NCBI GenBank assembly: GCA_049517655.1
Contig: JBEKRQ010000001.1
Location: 434,001-498,000, forward strand
Reading direction: 5' to 3'
From: UBA11358 sp049517655
GTDB lineage: Bacteria > Verrucomicrobiota > Verrucomicrobiia > Limisphaerales > UBA11358
Length of the DNA stretch: 64,000 bases
Within the stretch, counting starts at the first letter, position 1; each line of letters starts with the position of its first letter. Below the pieces are notes generated by a model. It had not been told where the DNA came from and ran no database searches. It saw only the letters and a list, made by a program, of their open reading frames with translations. The position numbers and the translations under genes were made by a program. This document shows positions 43,649 to 51,474 of this stretch, in pieces.

Positions 43649-44170
43649 GTGCGGCTTAATTCAAAGTTGACGCTGATGCTCCCGTTTCGCGTGCAGGATG
43701 CGAAAGACGATGACGCGCTGGAAATGACGATTCAGCCGAACGTTACACAAGTAAATGTTCAGTTTGGGCCGATAACGGTGCTTCCAGACGGCTCGGTTCA
43801 AGTCCAAGTGACGGGATTGGCCGGGCAGACGTATCTCATCGAGGTTTCGACGAACCAAGTGAACTGGTTCACATTGACAGAGGTAACACTCACGAATGGC
43901 GTGGGACAGTTTGTGGATACTTCCACGAACGATTTTTACCAAGCTGTGGTGCTCTCGCAGGCGCAACCGCAATTGGGAAAACCTCAATTTCTTACCGATG
44001 GTATGGCACAGGTTACGGTAAGCGGTTTGGGCGGGCAGACTTACATTATTGAGGCTTCAACGAACCTCGTTAATTGGGTGCCAATTTACACCAATGGCGG
44101 TTCGTTTATGTTCACCGACCCGAACGCGACGAATTTCAATCAACGATTTTATCGGGCGGTGATACCATGA
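43649..44170 (+). CDS. Protein with two 'STNxVNW' C-terminal-type domains, probable gene remnant
   Basis: 173 residues from GTG 43649 (ATG 43676 also possible). Two tandem copies of a ~70-residue domain, 'GLAGQTYLIEVSTNQVNWF' and 'GLGGQTYIIEASTNLVNWV', the second ending 'FNQRFYRAVIP', nearly as in the upstream exoprotein. There is no signal peptide, although such domains belong to exported proteins, so it may be the 3' part of a decayed gene. It is in a different frame from the upstream gene and 43 bp after it. Confidence 0.55.
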   Translation: MRLNSKLTLMLPFRVQDAKDDDALEMTIQPNVTQVNVQFGPITVLPDGSVQVQVTGLAGQTYLIEVSTNQVNWFTLTEVTLTNGVGQFVDTSTNDFYQAVVLSQAQPQLGKPQFLTDGMAQVTVSGLGGQTYIIEASTNLVNWVPIYTNGGSFMFTDPNATNFNQRFYRAVIP

Positions 44171-44218
44171 GTTTCAAAAGGCGATTTCGGTAGCAACCAA
44201 AATTCCCCAAAAATCTTC

Positions 44219-44246
44219 TTGCACGGAATCGTCCGGTTGTTATATT
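44219..44246 (+). promoter_or_regulatory. Candidate promoter of the S10 cluster
   Basis: TTGCAC, 16-nt spacer, TATATT, 67 bp upstream of rpsJ. Confidence 0.6.
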
Positions 44247-44313
44247 TCGCGCCCGCTTTCAAGAAGTGAAGCGACCAATGTAATCAAACCATTAACAGAC
44301 AATTGTTCTTTGT

Positions 44314-44622
44314 ATGGCTGGACAAAACATTCGAATCCGTCTCAAGGCCTATGACCATCGCGTCATAGACCAGTCCGCGCGCGAAATTGCGGACACTGTC
44401 AAACGCACCGGCGCGCGCGTTGCCGGGCCAATCCCGCTTCCCACCCGCATCGAGCGCTTCACCGTGCTGCGCTCGCCGCATGCGGACAAAAAGTCGCAGG
44501 AAACTTTCGAGCAACGCACCCACAAGCGGCTGATTGACATTCTCGACCCGACCGCCAAGACCGTGGACGAATTGAAAAAGCTCAATCTCCCTGCGGGCGT
44601 GGACATTACGATTAAAATTTAG
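44314..44622 (+). CDS. rpsJ: 30S ribosomal protein S10
   Basis: 102 residues, normal. 'NIRIRLKAYDHRVIDQSAREI' and the ribosome/NusB-facing loop 'GPIPLPTRIERFTVLRSPHADK' are intact. S10 also acts as NusE in antitermination. First gene of the S10 cluster; a 93-bp AT-rich spacer with GTTAAACGAGTGAC-type repeat sequence separates it from rplC. Confidence 0.98.
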   Translation: MAGQNIRIRLKAYDHRVIDQSAREIADTVKRTGARVAGPIPLPTRIERFTVLRSPHADKKSQETFEQRTHKRLIDILDPTAKTVDELKKLNLPAGVDITIKI

Positions 44623-44715
44623 TTAAACGAGTGACTGGTTACATGAGTGACTTGAAAACACAAAACGATTTCGAACTCGGCAACGATTTTAACGATTTAA
44701 CCATTTAACGAACCC

Positions 44716-45507
44716 ATGCCACTCGGACTTTTAGGAAAAAAACTTGGAAACACGCGCGTGTATGATTCACGCGGCGGCGTTGTCCCGGTCACGGTCGTGC
44801 TCGCGGGTCCCAATCGCGTGCTTCAAGTCAAAACCCAGGCCGGCAAGGACGGTTACAACGCCGTGCAGCTCGGCTTTGGCAGCCAGAAGCCGCAACGCAT
44901 TGCGAAGCCCGCGCTGGGACACCTCGTCAAGCACGGCGCGCTCGACAAGGCGGCGTCGGAAAAGGCGCGCGAGAAGGGCGACAAGACCGCTCTGGTGGGG
45001 GTGGTGAAGATCAAGGAATTCCGCAATTTTTCCAAGGAAGTGAAACCCGGCGACATTGTCGGCCCGGCCCTTTTCGCGCCCGGCGATTTTGTGGATGCGA
45101 TTGGCGTCACGAAAGGCCGCGGATTTGAAGGCGTGGTTGCCCGTCACGGTTTTCGCGGCGGTGATTCAACGCATGGCGCGAAAGGCTGGCATCGGCGCAT
45201 CGGAGCGATTGGCCAGCGTTTGTTTCCCGGCACGGTCATGCGCGGTTTGAAAATGCCCGGCCACATGGGGCAGGTTCAGCGCACGACGCAGAATCTTGAA
45301 GTCATTCAAGTGCGCGAGGCCGAGAATCTTTTGCTCATCAAAGGCGCGATTCCCGGCGCGGAAGGCGATTATGTCATCATCCGTGAATCCAAGAAACGGC
45401 CCAAGGGCTGGAAACCGCCGGTCAGCACCGCGCCAATGAAGAGGAAGGGCGGCGCTGCTGCGAAAGCCGAACCCAAGCCTGCCGCTGCTGCGGCGGCCAA
45501 AAAGTGA
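44716..45507 (+). CDS. rplC: 50S ribosomal protein L3
   Basis: 263 residues against ~210 in E. coli. The core has 'FFIGDFVDAIGVTKGRGFEG'-like positions ('GDFVDAIGVTKGRGFEGV') and 'GSIGQRLFPGTVMRGLKMPGH'-like sequence reaching the peptidyl-transferase centre. From about residue 228 a Lys/Ala/Pro-rich tail of ~35 residues is added. L3 is one of the two assembly-initiating 50S proteins. rplD starts 10 bp later. Confidence 0.97.
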   Translation: MPLGLLGKKLGNTRVYDSRGGVVPVTVVLAGPNRVLQVKTQAGKDGYNAVQLGFGSQKPQRIAKPALGHLVKHGALDKAASEKAREKGDKTALVGVVKIKEFRNFSKEVKPGDIVGPALFAPGDFVDAIGVTKGRGFEGVVARHGFRGGDSTHGAKGWHRRIGAIGQRLFPGTVMRGLKMPGHMGQVQRTTQNLEVIQVREAENLLLIKGAIPGAEGDYVIIRESKKRPKGWKPPVSTAPMKRKGGAAAKAEPKPAAAAAAKK

Positions 45508-45517
45508 TTAACGTGCC

Positions 45518-46141
45518 ATGAAGATTGCCATTAAAAATATCGAAGGGAAAAAGCAGGGCGAACTCGAAGTGAAGTTCCCGCTGATTGAAAACGGAAAAGG
45601 CACGCAAGCCGTCCACGATGTGGTTGTTGCGCATCAAGCCGCGCAACGCATGGGCACCGCCTGCACCAAAAACGTCGGCGAAGTTTCCGGCTCGAATAAA
45701 AAGCCGTGGAAACAAAAAGGCACGGGCCGCGCGCGCGCCGGTTCTCATCAATCGCCATTGTGGGTTGGTGGCGGCGTGGTCTTTGGTCCGAGGCCCCGCG
45801 ATTTCGGCAAAAAGGTTTCCAAGAAGACCCGCGCCCTCGCGTTGCGCAAGGCATTGAGCGAACGGCTCAAGGCAGGCGACGTTGTTGTGGTGGACGATTT
45901 GAAGCTTGCTTCACCGAAGACGAAGGATTTTGCCGGCATGATGTCCACGCTGGAGCTGAAAGGCACGACGTTGATCGTCGCGCCGGCGGACAAAAACCTC
46001 ACGCTCGCCGCACGTAACATTGAAAACGTCGTGCTGACCACGGGCGATTCATTGAATACCTACGACATTTTGCGGCCCGACAAGTTGCTCTTCACGAAGA
46101 GCGCGTTTGAGAAGGTCGAAGCCCGTTTGGCAAAAGAGTGA
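45518..46141 (+). CDS. rplD: 50S ribosomal protein L4
   Basis: 207 residues. The extended loop reaching the exit tunnel ('KPWKQKGTGRARAGSHQSP') is clear, followed by 'GGGVVFGPRPRDFGKKVSKKTR'. In E. coli L4 represses the S10 operon at transcriptional and translational level; no equivalent leader was recognised here. An 87-bp spacer with an inverted repeat follows. Confidence 0.98.
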   Translation: MKIAIKNIEGKKQGELEVKFPLIENGKGTQAVHDVVVAHQAAQRMGTACTKNVGEVSGSNKKPWKQKGTGRARAGSHQSPLWVGGGVVFGPRPRDFGKKVSKKTRALALRKALSERLKAGDVVVVDDLKLASPKTKDFAGMMSTLELKGTTLIVAPADKNLTLAARNIENVVLTTGDSLNTYDILRPDKLLFTKSAFEKVEARLAKE

Positions 46142-46143
46142 TT

Positions 46144-46231
46144 CGTTAAATGAGTTAAACGAGTTAAATCAGCCTATACAGTCACCGCCTCGCTTACTCA
46201 TTTAACCATTTAACTATCAACTTATTTAACT
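46144..46231. repeat. Inverted repeat in the rplD-rplW spacer
   Basis: TTAAATGAGTTAAACGAGTT on the left and ACTCATTTAACCATTTAAC on the right can pair. A related but weaker sequence lies in the rpsJ-rplC spacer (44623-44714). Confidence 0.65.
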
Positions 46232-46242
46232 AAAAACGAACC

Positions 46243-46524
46243 ATGAACACTTTTGAAGTCATCAAGACCGTTCGCTTGACGGAAAAGGGCACACGCCAGG
46301 GCGAAAAGTATAACCAATACACCGTCGTTGCCGACTGCCGCGCCAACAAGACGGAAATCCGCCAGGCCGTGCAGGAACTGTTCAAGGTCAAGGTCACAAA
46401 AGTAAACACGCTGAACGTGCGCGGCAAACCGCGTCGCCAGCGCACGACACAGGCCGGCAAGGCGCCTGACTGGAAAAAAGCCATCGTGACGCTGAAGGAA
46501 GGTGACAAGATTGTTTTGACGTAG
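46243..46524 (+). CDS. rplW: 50S ribosomal protein L23
   Basis: 93 residues. Binds domain III of 23S rRNA at the tunnel exit, where it docks trigger factor and SRP. 'NQYTVVADCRANKTEIRQAVQELFKVKVTKVNTLNV' with the charged 'GKPRRQRTTQAGKAPDWKKAIVTL' is standard. It is followed not by rplB, as normally, but by a terminator, a repeat and a DNA polymerase gene. Confidence 0.97.
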   Translation: MNTFEVIKTVRLTEKGTRQGEKYNQYTVVADCRANKTEIRQAVQELFKVKVTKVNTLNVRGKPRRQRTTQAGKAPDWKKAIVTLKEGDKIVLT

Positions 46525-46542
46525 GACGGCTTTTCAAATTTC

Positions 46543-46574
46543 AAGGCGTGAAGCGGAAGCTTCGCGCCTTTTGC
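46543..46574 (+). terminator. Terminator after rplW
   Basis: AAGGCG.GAAGC / GCTTC.CGCCTT stem with one mismatch and a GGAA loop, then TTTTGCTTTT. It ends the first part of the S10 cluster. Confidence 0.75.
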
Positions 46575-46635
46575 TTTTGGGGTTGGACAGCTTTTGTCCA
46601 TCCCGCCATGCGAGGATTTGGGCATGCGGCAATTT

Positions 46636-46726
46636 ACTGTAGTGTGCGCTGTCCGCAGCGCACCATCTCGGCTGAGACCCAGGCTTCGCCAGAGGCTGCG
46701 CCGGGGCGAGCAGCCGACGCTACAGT
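46636..46726. repeat. MITE/REP-like element with terminal inverted repeats
   Basis: Ends ACTGTAGTGTGCGCTG and (complement) ACTGTAGCGTCGGCTG; 91 bp; GC-rich interior with CGCTGTCCGCAGCG hairpin. Non-coding. It lies between the rplW terminator and the polymerase gene. Confidence 0.65.
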
Positions 46727-46779
46727 TCAAATGACTTTGCGAGGATTTGACACGGCATGAATTTGGGTTCAATTAAAGT

Positions 46780-48135
46780 TTGCCAGTGAATACAAAGACA
46801 CCCATTCGCATCCTGCACGTGGACAGCGACAGCTTTTTCGCCAGTTGCGAGATCGCCCTGAATCCCAAGTTGCAGGGGCGTCCGGTGTGGGTGGGTGGCG
46901 GCAGGCGAGGGGACGGCATCGTCATCGCCGCCAATCGCGCGGCCAAAAAATTCGGCGTCAAAACCGGCATGGCGTGCTTCGAGGCGAAATCGCTGTGTCC
47001 GCGTGGTGTGCTTTGCAAGCCGCACTACGATGATTATCGGGAACTTTCGCGGCGCATGTTCCACATTCTTAAAGAATATTCGCCAACGCTCGTGCCCATC
47101 TCGATTGATGAAGGTTTTTTGGATTTCACGACGATGGACCGCCATGTCTGGCGGAACACTTCGCCGGAAAAATACGTGAAGGAAATCTGCCAGCGGATTC
47201 TGCGCGAAGTGCGATTGCCCGTGTCCGCCGGCCTGGCCAATTCGTCGCGGCTGGCCAAGCTCGCGACGGATGCGGCCAAGCCCGGATTCATCGAAGTTCC
47301 CGTCGGTTCGGAAAAGGAATTTTTGAAGGACCGTTCCGTGCGCGAACTGTCCGGCATCGGCAAGAACCGTCAACGCGCGCTGGCCGCGCTCGGCGCGGAG
47401 ACTTTCGGTCACGTGGCGAAACTGCCGTCGCCGTTGCTTCGGCAAAAGTTCGGGATTTGGGGACAGCAGCTCTGGCTGTTTGCCAGCGGCCTTTGGAGCG
47501 AGCCGCTGCTGCTCGAAATCAAAGACCGCACGACGATTTCCAGCAACACAACGCTGCCTTACGACGAGCCGGATTACGAAGCGGCGCTCACTTTCGTCTT
47601 CAGCGAAGCGACACGACTGGTCGGCCAGTTGCGCCGCGAGCAATTGCGGGCGCGTGAGCTGTCGTTGACGGTTCGGTTCAACGATTTTAGCGAGGTCGGA
47701 GGCACGCATCGTTTTCGCGAACCGCAGTTTCAAAATTCAGTCATCAACGCGGTGTTGGAGGTGATTTTCCGCGACATCATGAGCGATCAAGCCAAACCCG
47801 TGCGGCAAATCCGTATTGCGTTTTGGAATCTTGCGCGGCTGGACACGCAGCCGACGCTTTGGGGACGCACCGACGCGGAACGCTGGGGTGCTCTCGACGC
47901 CGCGGCGCACGCGCTCAACCGGCAGTTCGGCCCGACTGCGATAATGACCGGCGCGCAACTGGCTTTGCGCGAAATGGAGGACGCTTTCAAAAATCCGAAG
48001 GCGAAATGCCCATTTGTGCCGCAGCGCGAGATGGTTAAAAAACTGTGGGGCACCGACGCCGACTCGCTGGCGCACAAGGGCGAATGGGAAAAACGTCTGG
48101 CCAAGGTCAGCAAGCAGTCGCAGTTTCGGCATTGA
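46780..48135 (+). CDS. dinB: Y-family DNA polymerase (DinB/Pol IV-like)
   Basis: 451 residues from TTG 46780 (GTG 46786 equally possible). Translesion polymerase. Catalytic motif I 'HVDSDSFFASCE' carries the first metal Asp residues and the aromatic steric-gate neighbour (family norm is VDMDAFFASVE, so Met to Ser). Motif III 'SIDEGFLD' gives the Asp-Glu pair. 'SAGLANSSRLAKLATD' and the helix-hairpin-helix 'VRELSGIGKNRQRAL' follow, then a little-finger domain. The C-terminal ~70 residues exceed E. coli DinB (351) and lack an obvious QLxLF beta-clamp motif. It interrupts the S10 cluster between rplW and rplB. Confidence 0.93.
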   Translation: MPVNTKTPIRILHVDSDSFFASCEIALNPKLQGRPVWVGGGRRGDGIVIAANRAAKKFGVKTGMACFEAKSLCPRGVLCKPHYDDYRELSRRMFHILKEYSPTLVPISIDEGFLDFTTMDRHVWRNTSPEKYVKEICQRILREVRLPVSAGLANSSRLAKLATDAAKPGFIEVPVGSEKEFLKDRSVRELSGIGKNRQRALAALGAETFGHVAKLPSPLLRQKFGIWGQQLWLFASGLWSEPLLLEIKDRTTISSNTTLPYDEPDYEAALTFVFSEATRLVGQLRREQLRARELSLTVRFNDFSEVGGTHRFREPQFQNSVINAVLEVIFRDIMSDQAKPVRQIRIAFWNLARLDTQPTLWGRTDAERWGALDAAAHALNRQFGPTAIMTGAQLALREMEDAFKNPKAKCPFVPQREMVKKLWGTDADSLAHKGEWEKRLAKVSKQSQFRH

Positions 48136-48176
48136 ATTTACTGGGGAAAATCATCCAAAAATTCTTCAAAAACCTC

Positions 48177-48204
48177 TTGCAAGCAAAGGCACTTTTGATA
48201 TTTT
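48177..48204 (+). promoter_or_regulatory. Candidate promoter of rplB and downstream genes
   Basis: TTGCAA, 16-nt spacer, TATTTT, about 120 bp before rplB. It would restart transcription of the second half of the S10 cluster. Confidence 0.5.
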
Positions 48205-48269
48205 ACTCGCTCCGTTTCGCTCGGAAGGGTTGAAATAGACAGCATAATTGCAGGCCGATAACTGATTCC

Positions 48270-48317
48270 CAGCAGGGACAGGAATGATGGTCTTGCCGAC
48301 TCCCTGAGTTGTTGCTG
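48270..48317 (+). promoter_or_regulatory. Leader hairpin upstream of rplB
   Basis: CAGCA/TGCTG and GGGA/TCCC stems separated by an internal loop can enclose about 20 nt. This could be a regulatory leader or a chance fold. Confidence 0.35.
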
Positions 48318-48331
48318 AAACTTTTGTTTTT

Positions 48332-49186
48332 ATGCCAGTTAAAACATTTAGACCGCTAACGCCGTCTCTGCGCTACATCACGTTCGCAGATTTCGACGAT
48401 ATTACGAAGATGCGCCCGGAAAAGGGGCTGGTCGTCACGCGGAAGAAGACCGGCGGACGCAACCACTATGGTCGCGTGACCGTGCGCGGCCTCGGCGGCG
48501 GTCACAAGCAGAAAATCCGTCTCGTGGATTTCAAGCGCAACAAGCATGGCGTGGAAGCGACGGTGGCGGCGATTGAATATGATCCGATGCGTTCGGCGCG
48601 TCTGGCATTACTGCAATACAAGGACGGCGAGAAGCGTTACATCATTGCGCCGGCGGGCATCAAAGTGGGTGGAACCATTTCCAGCGGTCCGACGGCTCCT
48701 CCTGAAATCGGCAACGCGCTGCCGCTCAAGTCCATTCCGGTCGGCATCGCGATCCATAACATCGAACTGACGCCGGGTCGTGGCGGCCAAGTGGTGCGCT
48801 CGGCGGGCGGCGCGGCGACGTTGATGTCGCGCGACGAAGGTTACGCGCAGATTCGTCTGCCTTCAGGCGAAATCCGCAAGGTGAATGGAGATTGCTATGC
48901 GACCATCGGCCAGGTCGGCAACGCGGAGCACGAAAATGTCATTTTGGGCAAGGCCGGTCGTTCGCGGCATCGCGGCATTCGCGGCATCACCCGCGGCGTG
49001 GCGCGCAACCCGGTTGACCACCCGAACGGTGGTGGCGCGGGCAAGTCGAAGTCCGGCGGTGGCTGGCAACAATTGACGTCGCCGTGGGGCAAGATTGCCA
49101 AGGGCGGCAAGACGCGCCCAAAATACAAAGCTTCGAACCGGTTTATCATTGTTCGCCGGAACGGGTTGCCGATGAAGATTAGATAA
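48332..49186 (+). CDS. rplB: 50S ribosomal protein L2
   Basis: 284 residues. Starts 'MPVKTFRPLTPSLRYITFADFDDI'; contains 'GRNNxGRVTxRGxGGGHKQ'-type sequence ('GGRNHYGRVTVRGLGGGHKQ') and the C-terminal 'VARNPVDHPNGGG' with the His essential for peptidyl transfer. Slightly longer than E. coli L2 (273). rpsS follows after 6 bp. Confidence 0.98.
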   Translation: MPVKTFRPLTPSLRYITFADFDDITKMRPEKGLVVTRKKTGGRNHYGRVTVRGLGGGHKQKIRLVDFKRNKHGVEATVAAIEYDPMRSARLALLQYKDGEKRYIIAPAGIKVGGTISSGPTAPPEIGNALPLKSIPVGIAIHNIELTPGRGGQVVRSAGGAATLMSRDEGYAQIRLPSGEIRKVNGDCYATIGQVGNAEHENVILGKAGRSRHRGIRGITRGVARNPVDHPNGGGAGKSKSGGGWQQLTSPWGKIAKGGKTRPKYKASNRFIIVRRNGLPMKIR

Positions 49187-49192
49187 TATTAT

Positions 49193-49480
49193 ATGGGACG
49201 TTCGATTAAAAAAGGTCCGTTTGTTGATTTTCAGCTGCTGGACAAAATCCAGAAGGCGAAGGACACGAAGTCCAAGACACCGATCAAGACGTGGTCGCGG
49301 CGTTCGACCATCACGCCGGATTTTGTCGGGCTGACGTTCACCGTGCACAACGGCAAGATTTTCAATCCGGTGTTTGTGACGGAAAACATGGTGGGCCATA
49401 AGCTTGGCGAGTTTTCGCCGACGCGCATATTCAGGAAACACGGCGCACACACGGCCAAGGTGGAGGCGAAGGGGAAGTAA
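49193..49480 (+). CDS. rpsS: 30S ribosomal protein S19
   Basis: 95 residues. 'MGRSIKKGPFVDFQLLDKI' and 'TITPDFVGLTFTVHNGK' are typical. It lies in the 30S head near the A-site finger and contacts S13. rplV begins 2 bp after the stop, implying coupling. Confidence 0.97.
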   Translation: MGRSIKKGPFVDFQLLDKIQKAKDTKSKTPIKTWSRRSTITPDFVGLTFTVHNGKIFNPVFVTENMVGHKLGEFSPTRIFRKHGAHTAKVEAKGK

Positions 49481-49482
49481 AT

Positions 49483-49815
49483 ATGGAAGTTCACGCGATT
49501 TTGAAAAACGTGCCGATGTCCCCGCAAAAAATGCGCGAGGTCGTGCGGCAGATTCAGGGTTTGCCGGCGCTGCGGGCGCAGGCGGTGCTGCAATTCGTCC
49601 CGCGCAAAGGCGCGCGTCTTGTGGCCAAGACCTTGAGGTCCGCCATCGCCAACGCGGAAAACAACAAAAGCCTCAAGCCGGAATCGTTGCGCGTGAAGGA
49701 AGCCGTAGCCGGCTCGGCCATGATCATCAAACGTTTCACTCCCAAGGCGCGCGGTTCAGCGGGACCGATTCTCAAGCGCCGGTGCCACATCAAAATCACC
49801 TTGTCGGACGAATAA
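49483..49815 (+). CDS. rplV: 50S ribosomal protein L22
   Basis: 110 residues. 'MSPQKMREVVRQIQGLPALRAQAVLQF' and the tunnel-lining hairpin 'FTPKARGSAGPILKRRCHIKI' are present. The beta-hairpin contributes to the macrolide-binding tunnel wall. rpsC follows 5 bp downstream. Confidence 0.97.
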   Translation: MEVHAILKNVPMSPQKMREVVRQIQGLPALRAQAVLQFVPRKGARLVAKTLRSAIANAENNKSLKPESLRVKEAVAGSAMIIKRFTPKARGSAGPILKRRCHIKITLSDE

Positions 49816-49820
49816 TTGGT

Positions 49821-50498
49821 ATGGGACAAAAAACAAATCCAATCGGTCTGCGTCTCGCCGTCAACAAGGACTGGCGCTCGAAGTGGTATGCCGAGAAGAA
49901 GGAATTCGGCAGGCTGTTGAGCGAGGACCGCGAAATCCGCCAGTTGCTGAAGAAAAAACTCGAAGCGGCCGCCGTGCCGAGAGTTTTGATTGAGCGTGCG
50001 GCGAACCGTTGCCGTGTGACGATTTTGACGGCCCGTCCGGGCGTGGTCATCGGCCGCAAAGGTTCGGAGATTGACAAGCTCAAGGAAGAGTTGAGCCACA
50101 TGACCGGCAAGGAAGTTTATGTGGACATCATCGAGGTGAAGTCCCCCGAGATTGAAGCTCAACTGGTCGCGGAAAACATCGCGTTGCAACTCGAACGCCG
50201 CGTGTCGTTCCGTCGCGCGATGAAAAAGGCCTTGCAAACGGCGAAGGATTTTGGCGCGGAGGGAATCAAGATACGTTGCGCGGGCCGTCTGGGCGGCGCG
50301 GAACTCGCGCGCGTCGAAATGTATCACTGGGGCCGCGTGCCGTTGCACACGCTGCGCGCGAACATTGATTATGGATTTGCCGAGGCGCACACGCTTTACG
50401 GCAAGCTCGGCATCAAATGCTGGATTTGCAAAGGCGAAAACAAGCCGGAGAACGAAAAGGCCGCCGTGTCAGCGCCGGTTGAGGCCCCCGCGAACTGA
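49821..50498 (+). CDS. rpsC: 30S ribosomal protein S3
   Basis: 225 residues from ATG 49821 (MGQKTNPIGLRLAVNKDW). KH domain with 'PGVVIGRKGSEIDKLKEEL' and C-terminal 'GRLGGAELARVEMYHWGRVPLHTLRA'. It forms the mRNA entry pore. The same frame is open upstream to 49404 but overlaps rplV, so it is not used. The C-terminal ~20 residues are Glu/Ala/Pro-rich. Confidence 0.98.
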   Translation: MGQKTNPIGLRLAVNKDWRSKWYAEKKEFGRLLSEDREIRQLLKKKLEAAAVPRVLIERAANRCRVTILTARPGVVIGRKGSEIDKLKEELSHMTGKEVYVDIIEVKSPEIEAQLVAENIALQLERRVSFRRAMKKALQTAKDFGAEGIKIRCAGRLGGAELARVEMYHWGRVPLHTLRANIDYGFAEAHTLYGKLGIKCWICKGENKPENEKAAVSAPVEAPAN

Positions 50499-50522
50499 TT
50501 TTTTTGAAAGGATTTTTTTATT

Positions 50523-50945
50523 ATGCCGTTGATGCCTGAAAGAGTGAAATACCGCAAGATGCACCGCGGCAGTCGCGCCGGCACGGCCTACAGGGGAAAC
50601 ACGGTGGCATTTGGCGAGTATGGATTGATGTCGCTGGAGCGTTGCTGGCTCGACACAAAGCAGATCGAGGCGGCGCGCGTGGCGGTTGCCCGCAATATGA
50701 AGCGGCATGGGAAAATGTGGATTCGCATTTTTCCGCAAAAATCGTTCACAAAAAAACCGCTGGAAACGCGCATGGGCAAGGGCAAAGGCCCGCTGGAATC
50801 GTGGGTGGCGGTGATCCGTCCGGCGAATATATTGATTGAAGTGGATGGCGTAACAGAGGTGGAAGCACGCGAGTCGTTGCGTCTGGCAGCCACGAAGTTG
50901 CCGATCCGGACCAAATTCATCTCGCGGCATTATCGCGCGAGGTAG
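50523..50945 (+). CDS. rplP: 50S ribosomal protein L16
   Basis: 140 residues. 'MPERVKYRKMHRGSRAG', 'FGEYGLMSLERCWL' and the 'MGKGKGPLESWVAVI' loop at the A-site are intact. Late-assembly 50S protein next to the tRNA acceptor. It starts after a typical AAAGGA-type RBS, 24 bp from rpsC. Confidence 0.98.
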   Translation: MPLMPERVKYRKMHRGSRAGTAYRGNTVAFGEYGLMSLERCWLDTKQIEAARVAVARNMKRHGKMWIRIFPQKSFTKKPLETRMGKGKGPLESWVAVIRPANILIEVDGVTEVEARESLRLAATKLPIRTKFISRHYRAR

Positions 50946-50956
50946 GCGGGAATCTT

Positions 50957-51154
50957 ATGAAATTTTCGGAAATGAAAGACATGACGCTGGTGGAGTTGTC
51001 GGCCAAGAGCCGGGACCTGCGCCATGAGATGTTCAATCTGCGTTTGCAGCAGGCGAGCGCCCAACTAGAAAAGCCGGCGCGCCTGCAGACGCTGCGCCGA
51101 GACATCGCGCGGCTGGAAACGCGCGTCTCGCAACTGCGCAACAAATCGGCTTGA
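50957..51154 (+). CDS. rpmC: 50S ribosomal protein L29
   Basis: 65 residues, two helices: 'MKFSEMKDMTLVELSAKSRDL...EMFNLRLQQASAQLEKPARLQTLRRDIARLETRVSQ'. It lies at the tunnel exit beside L23. Gap to rplP 11 bp; the rpsQ ATG is 8 bp after its stop. Confidence 0.96.
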   Translation: MKFSEMKDMTLVELSAKSRDLRHEMFNLRLQQASAQLEKPARLQTLRRDIARLETRVSQLRNKSA

Positions 51155-51162
51155 AATTGAGT

Positions 51163-51465
51163 ATGGCTGACACTGTGAATTCAACGGAAGTAGCACGCGG
51201 ACATCGCAAACAGCGCGTCGGCGAGGTTATCTCGAACAAGATGGCCAAGACCATTGTCGTGCGCGTCGAGCGCCGTTTTCCGCATCTGCGGTTCCACAAG
51301 GTCGTGACCGCTTACAAAAAATTTTACGCCCATGATGAAAAACGCGAGGCGAAGCTGGGCGACCGCGTGCGCATTGAGGAAACACGGCCATTGTCGAAAA
51401 TCAAATGCTGGCGGCTTGTTGAAATAGTCGAGCGGAACACGGCGAAGCCGCCCGCGGAGGCTTGA
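51163..51465 (+). CDS. rpsQ: 30S ribosomal protein S17
   Basis: 100 residues from ATG 51163; a TTG at 51151 overlapping rpmC is less likely. OB-fold core 'RVGEVISNKMAKTIVVRVERRFPHLRFHKVV' and 'GDRVRIEETRPLSKIKCWRLVEIV' are standard. An N-terminal extension of about 15 residues and a short Pro/Ala tail are extra relative to E. coli S17 (84). rplN starts 9 bp downstream. Confidence 0.97.
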   Translation: MADTVNSTEVARGHRKQRVGEVISNKMAKTIVVRVERRFPHLRFHKVVTAYKKFYAHDEKREAKLGDRVRIEETRPLSKIKCWRLVEIVERNTAKPPAEA

Positions 51466-51474
51466 CCGGATTTT

